Source: Chloroflexota bacterium
GTDB lineage: Bacteria > Chloroflexota > Limnocylindria > Limnocylindrales > CSP1-4
Direction of reading: 5' to 3'
Assembly: GCA_013813905.1 (NCBI GenBank)
Contig: JACCQX010000030.1
Span: forward strand, 1-8,083
DNA length: 8,083 bases
Both the position numbers and the translations under genes were made by a program. Below the pieces are notes generated by a model. That model made no database searches, was not told the DNA's origin, and saw only the letters and a program-made list of their open reading frames with translations. Every line of letters starts with the position of its first letter. Positions within the stretch are counted from its first letter, which is position 1. Below, one piece after another: positions 5,737 through 8,083 of the stretch.

Positions 5737-7046
5737 GCCAGAGCCTCCGGCGCTCCGCGCGAGGCCTCGCCGCCGCGGACGCCCGCCACGGCCCCGCCGC
5801 TGCGGACCGCAGTGACGCCCCGTCCATCCACACCAGCGGCTTGGGCGACCAGCTCCATGAGGTCGATGACGTCGAGCGGCTGCTCCAGCTTCGCGCCCTG
5901 CTCCGACAGCGGTCGCTCAGACCAGACACAGGCGCTGACCAGCGCGTCCACCCCCAGGTCGGCAGCCTGGGTAACCCGCCGGCGACTGATCTCGGCGGTG
6001 ATCTCCGGCTTCTCGATGGCCAGTCCGGCGCCGGCTCCCGAGCAGTAGGACCACTGCGTCACGTGGTCCACGTCCTTGAAGGTGAGTCCCGGGATCGCGC
6101 GCAGGATCTCGCGTGGTGACTCGTGGATGCCCTTGCGCTTGTTGAGCCGGCAGGGGTCGTGGTAGGTGACCACCCTCTCGATGGGCTGGGTAAAGGTCAG
6201 CTTCCCGTCGCGGACAAGATCCGCCACAAGCTCCGTTATGTGCAGGATCTCGAAGTCGTAGGCCGCGCCGAAGTAGGTCGGATAGTCCTCCGTGAAGGTG
6301 ATGTAGTCGTGCGGGTCCAAGGTGATGATCCGCCGGGCGCCGATGGCCCGCCAATCGGCCACGTTGTGCTCGGCGAAGTTGCGCGCGTGGGCGGTGTAGC
6401 CCATCTCGCTGGCCGGACCGCCGCAGCACCACTGCTCGCGCATGAGCCCGAACTCGACACCGGCAGCGTTCAGCACCTGTGCCGTCGAGCGCGCCACGGA
6501 GGTTCGGAAGAAGGCAGCCTCGCAGTCGACGAAGAGCACCGTCTCGCCGCCCGTGGCCAGGTCCAGGCCCTCTGCCCAATCGCGCACCCGTTCCTGCTCG
6601 ACCGGCACCTCCAGCACCGGCTCGTTCCTGCGGTCGACGGTCGCTTCGATCCAGCGCTTCCAGTGGGGCTGCTCCACGCCGGAGTCGACGGCCAGGGCGC
6701 GCATGGCCTTGACCAGCTTCACCGTCTGGGTCCGGTTGCGGTAGAAGTCGCCCGTGAAGAGCGTGTTGGGGCAGCGCAGCTCGCAGGCGCCGCACTGGGT
6801 GCAGTGGACGTAGTCCTCCGCGACGTCAGCGATCCCGTAGGCGCCCTGTTCCATGGCCACGACGTTGGCGTGGAAGGCGGTCGGGGTGTGGTTCTCGTTG
6901 CGCGTGACCTGCATCACGGGGCAGACCTCGCGACAGAACTTGTGCCCCGAGCTGAAGCACCCGTACGCCGCGTTGCGCCACTGCTCGACGAACTCCTGCT
7001 GGAGCTCGCCGTCGCTGGTCGGGTCGTAGGGAGCGTCAGCCGTCAT
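5733..7046 (-). CDS. Fe-S protein with two CCG-type cysteine-rich repeats (GlcF/HdrD-like)
   Basis: A 437-residue electron-transfer subunit of the GlcF/GlpC/HdrD type, likely partner of the oxidase whose gene overlaps it by 4 bases. An N-terminal ferredoxin-like region comes first. Its second motif is complete: Cys82, Cys85, Cys88 and Cys92-Pro, one [4Fe-4S] cluster. Its first motif is reduced to Cys30, Cys38 and Cys42-Pro. Two CCG repeats follow. Repeat 1 has Cys175 and Cys207-Cys208-Gly, but DPHD (244-247) stands where CxxC is expected. Repeat 2 (HDPCRL, PREIL, IPG) has Cys299, but Cys335-Ser336-Gly replaces CCG, and CVWS (373-376) replaces CxxC. The last 35 residues are a Gly/Ala/Arg-rich tail. 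The ATG at 7044-7046 has no good Shine-Dalgarno sequence of its own, and no other in-frame start exists before the upstream stop at 7095-7097. It is probably cytosolic or attached to the inner membrane face through partners. Confidence 0.88.
   Translation of the reverse strand: MTADAPYDPTSDGELQQEFVEQWRNAAYGCFSSGHKFCREVCPVMQVTRNENHTPTAFHANVVAMEQGAYGIADVAEDYVHCTQCGACELRCPNTLFTGDFYRNRTQTVKLVKAMRALAVDSGVEQPHWKRWIEATVDRRNEPVLEVPVEQERVRDWAEGLDLATGGETVLFVDCEAAFFRTSVARSTAQVLNAAGVEFGLMREQWCCGGPASEMGYTAHARNFAEHNVADWRAIGARRIITLDPHDYITFTEDYPTYFGAAYDFEILHITELVADLVRDGKLTFTQPIERVVTYHDPCRLNKRKGIHESPREILRAIPGLTFKDVDHVTQWSYCSGAGAGLAIEKPEITAEISRRRVTQAADLGVDALVSACVWSERPLSEQGAKLEQPLDVIDLMELVAQAAGVDGRGVTAVRSGGAVAGVRGGEASRGAPEALA
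5744..5748 (-). promoter_or_regulatory. Ribosome binding site that fixes a TTG start
   Basis: GGAGG on the - strand, 7 bases before the TTG at 5734-5736, inside the end of the Fe-S gene. No ATG or GTG start further upstream is compatible with the operon junction, so this site decides the oxidase start. Confidence 0.7.
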
Positions 7047-7072
7047 CCAGGGCTCTCGAGCGTCAGGGGCAT
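7043..7072 (-). CDS. Possible 9-codon leader ORF coupled to the Fe-S gene
   Basis: ATG at 7070-7072 is preceded by a full AGGAGG 5 bases upstream. It encodes MPLTLESPG and ends in a TGA at 7043-7045 that overlaps the Fe-S start codon as ATGA. The only strong ribosome binding site in this junction thus belongs to the mini-ORF. The Fe-S gene could then be translated by re-initiation. The main alternative is a one-base sequencing or assembly loss in the GG or CCC just before the Fe-S ATG. Restoring one base would fuse the nine codons in frame as the true N-terminus of the Fe-S protein. Given the indels in the sugar dehydrogenase, both readings must stay open. Confidence 0.35.
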   Translation of the reverse strand: MPLTLESPG

Positions 7073-7077
7073 CCGAT

Positions 7078-7083
7078 CCTCCT
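7078..7083 (-). promoter_or_regulatory. Strong ribosome binding site upstream of the Fe-S gene
   Basis: A perfect AGGAGG on the - strand, 11 bases past the luciferase-like gene's stop. It is 5 bases from the mini-ORF ATG but 31 bases from the annotated Fe-S ATG, too far to serve the latter directly. Confidence 0.65.
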
Positions 7084-7094
7084 GAGCGCCGGCG

Positions 7095-8083
7095 TCAGGC
7101 GGGGACCGCGTCCAACCTGGGGATGACCCGTTCCGCAAGCATCCGCAGCTGACCCGGGGTGTCCGGGCAGTTCGCGATCTCTCGTCCCGTGAAGGCCTTC
7201 ACCAGGTACGGGTCCACGATCGCCGCGATGACGTGGTTGATGCCCGTCGAGAGGATGTCGCGCTGGAGCTTCTCGAGGCACTCCTCGGGGGTCCCGGCGA
7301 CCGACAACATCTCGCCGATCTCCGGGGTCGTCAGGTCCAGCGCCCCGGCCACGTCGCCCGCTGCGAAGGCGTCCAGGATGGGCTTGATGGCTTTGCCCGA
7401 GAGGCCATGCCGCTGGAGCTGCTGCTCCGGCATGGACGCCAGGTAGAACGCCACCATGATGCGGGCTGTCTCTTTGGCCGCGGCCGAGTCCTCGCCGCAC
7501 GCCACCACTATCCATGCACCCAGGTCGAGTTCCTGCCAGTCGCGCCCGGCCTTCTCCGCTCCGGCCTTGACGTGCTCCATCATGTACTCGTACGTCTCGC
7601 GCGAGCAGCCGATGGCCTGGTGGACTCCGTCGAAGAGCTCGCCACCGACGCGGAACGAGCGCGGGCCACCCATGGCGCCCAGCTTGATGGGCATCCGTTC
7701 CTGCTTCGGTCGAGCCAGGGTCCATAGACCCTGGTACTTGAAGAACTCGCCCTCGTGCGTGACCGCGCCCGTGTCGAACAACGAGCGCATGACCGTTTGC
7801 GCCTCCATGACCCGTGACAGGGGCTTCATGCCGGTGATGTCGATGCCGTGCTGGGGGAGCAACGACTGGTTGCCGAAGCTGACGACGCACTCGGCACGGC
7901 CGCCGGTGAGGTCATCCAGGGTGGCCAGCATCTGCACCACGTGCGCCGGATCGCGCATGATGACGTGCGTGACGTTCGGTCCGAAGCGGATCTGCTTCGT
8001 CTTGCCCGCCGCGGCGGCGAACAGGATCCACATGTCCTTCCACCAGGTCTCGTCCACGGCGTACGCGGCGTAGTACCCCAGCT
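7095..8083 (-). CDS. Luciferase-like (LLM class, probably F420-dependent) oxidoreductase, 5' partial
   Basis: The frame is open to the right edge and codes LGYYAAYAVDETWW before the GTG at 8055-8057. That GTG is therefore internal, and roughly the first 25 residues lie outside the window. The TIM-barrel signatures of bacterial luciferase-like enzymes are visible: RFGPNVTHVIMRDPAHVVQ, then LDDLTGGRAECVVSFGN, then PIKLGAMGGPRSFRVGGELFDGV, then EKAGRDWQELDLGAWIVVAC. Enzymes of this class bind reduced FMN or coenzyme F420 and carry out hydride transfer or mono-oxygenation. The Mer-like pattern favours F420, but the cofactor cannot be settled from this sequence alone. It is the first visible gene of the - strand operon. 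Its TGA at 7095-7097 lies 11 bases before a strong ribosome binding site. Association with an FAD oxidase and an Fe-S protein suggests a shared redox pathway, perhaps acting on the oxidase's substrate or product. Confidence 0.87.
   Translation of the reverse strand, partial: LGYYAAYAVDETWWKDMWILFAAAAGKTKQIRFGPNVTHVIMRDPAHVVQMLATLDDLTGGRAECVVSFGNQSLLPQHGIDITGMKPLSRVMEAQTVMRSLFDTGAVTHEGEFFKYQGLWTLARPKQERMPIKLGAMGGPRSFRVGGELFDGVHQAIGCSRETYEYMMEHVKAGAEKAGRDWQELDLGAWIVVACGEDSAAAKETARIMVAFYLASMPEQQLQRHGLSGKAIKPILDAFAAGDVAGALDLTTPEIGEMLSVAGTPEECLEKLQRDILSTGINHVIAAIVDPYLVKAFTGREIANCPDTPGQLRMLAERVIPRLDAVPA

Noticed and set aside
4372..6048. A 558-codon open frame on the + strand
   Set aside because: It is fully antisense to the oxidase and the end of the Fe-S gene, both of which carry clear motifs. 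The translation is low-complexity (Arg/Ala/His/Asp-rich) with no domain, as expected for the complement of GC-rich genes.
6123..7085. A 320-codon open frame on the + strand
   Set aside because: It is antisense to the Fe-S gene across its conserved cysteines. Its composition is biased and it shows no recognisable motif.
8055..8057. GTG as the start of the luciferase-like enzyme
   Set aside because: The frame continues upstream to the edge with LGYYAAYA, which fits the barrel's first turns. The usual first strand of the family would otherwise be missing.

Overview
The window is GC-rich and densely coding, with G or C at most third codon positions. It appears to come from a bacterial chromosome. 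An F420-type luciferase-like oxidoreductase, a SAM methyltransferase of a type common in high-GC soil lineages, and GTG/TTG starts would fit an actinobacterial or Chloroflexota-like organism. No rRNA or other phylogenetic marker is present, so this placement is tentative. I see no tRNA, CRISPR array, insertion sequence or phage gene. No gene-free stretch exceeds 300 bases.

Left part (1-2864): a thiamine-diphosphate enzyme related to acetolactate synthase enters from the left edge on the + strand. It meets a GNAT acetyltransferase tail to tail, with 14 bases of overlap. Upstream of the acetyltransferase on the - strand lies a secreted PQQ-type sugar dehydrogenase (GSDH family) whose reading frame is broken four times. 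Each break can be placed at a short G or C run and repaired by one base, and no in-frame stop interrupts the segments. It is therefore either a very young pseudogene or an intact gene carrying sequencing errors.

Middle (2865-3886): a short divergent region separates the sugar dehydrogenase from a + strand class I SAM-dependent methyltransferase. About 85 bases of convergent spacer with a possible bidirectional hairpin follow.

Right part (3887-8083): a tight - strand operon. In transcription order it holds a luciferase-like (probably F420- or FMN-dependent) oxidoreductase that runs off the right edge, a possible 9-codon leader ORF, an Fe-S protein with two CCG-type cysteine-rich repeats, a GlcD-like FAD oxidase/dehydrogenase, and an unrecognised 97-residue acidic, His/Trp-rich protein. 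Junctions are 4-base overlaps or a 2-base gap, so the proteins are probably made together. The GlcD-like plus GlcF/HdrD-like pair suggests oxidation of a hydroxy-acid or similar substrate, with electrons leaving through Fe-S centres. The luciferase-like enzyme and the small protein are additions I do not recognise from glycolate or lactate oxidase systems, and several expected cysteine ligands are missing from the Fe-S subunit. This operon is the best candidate in the window for an undescribed system.
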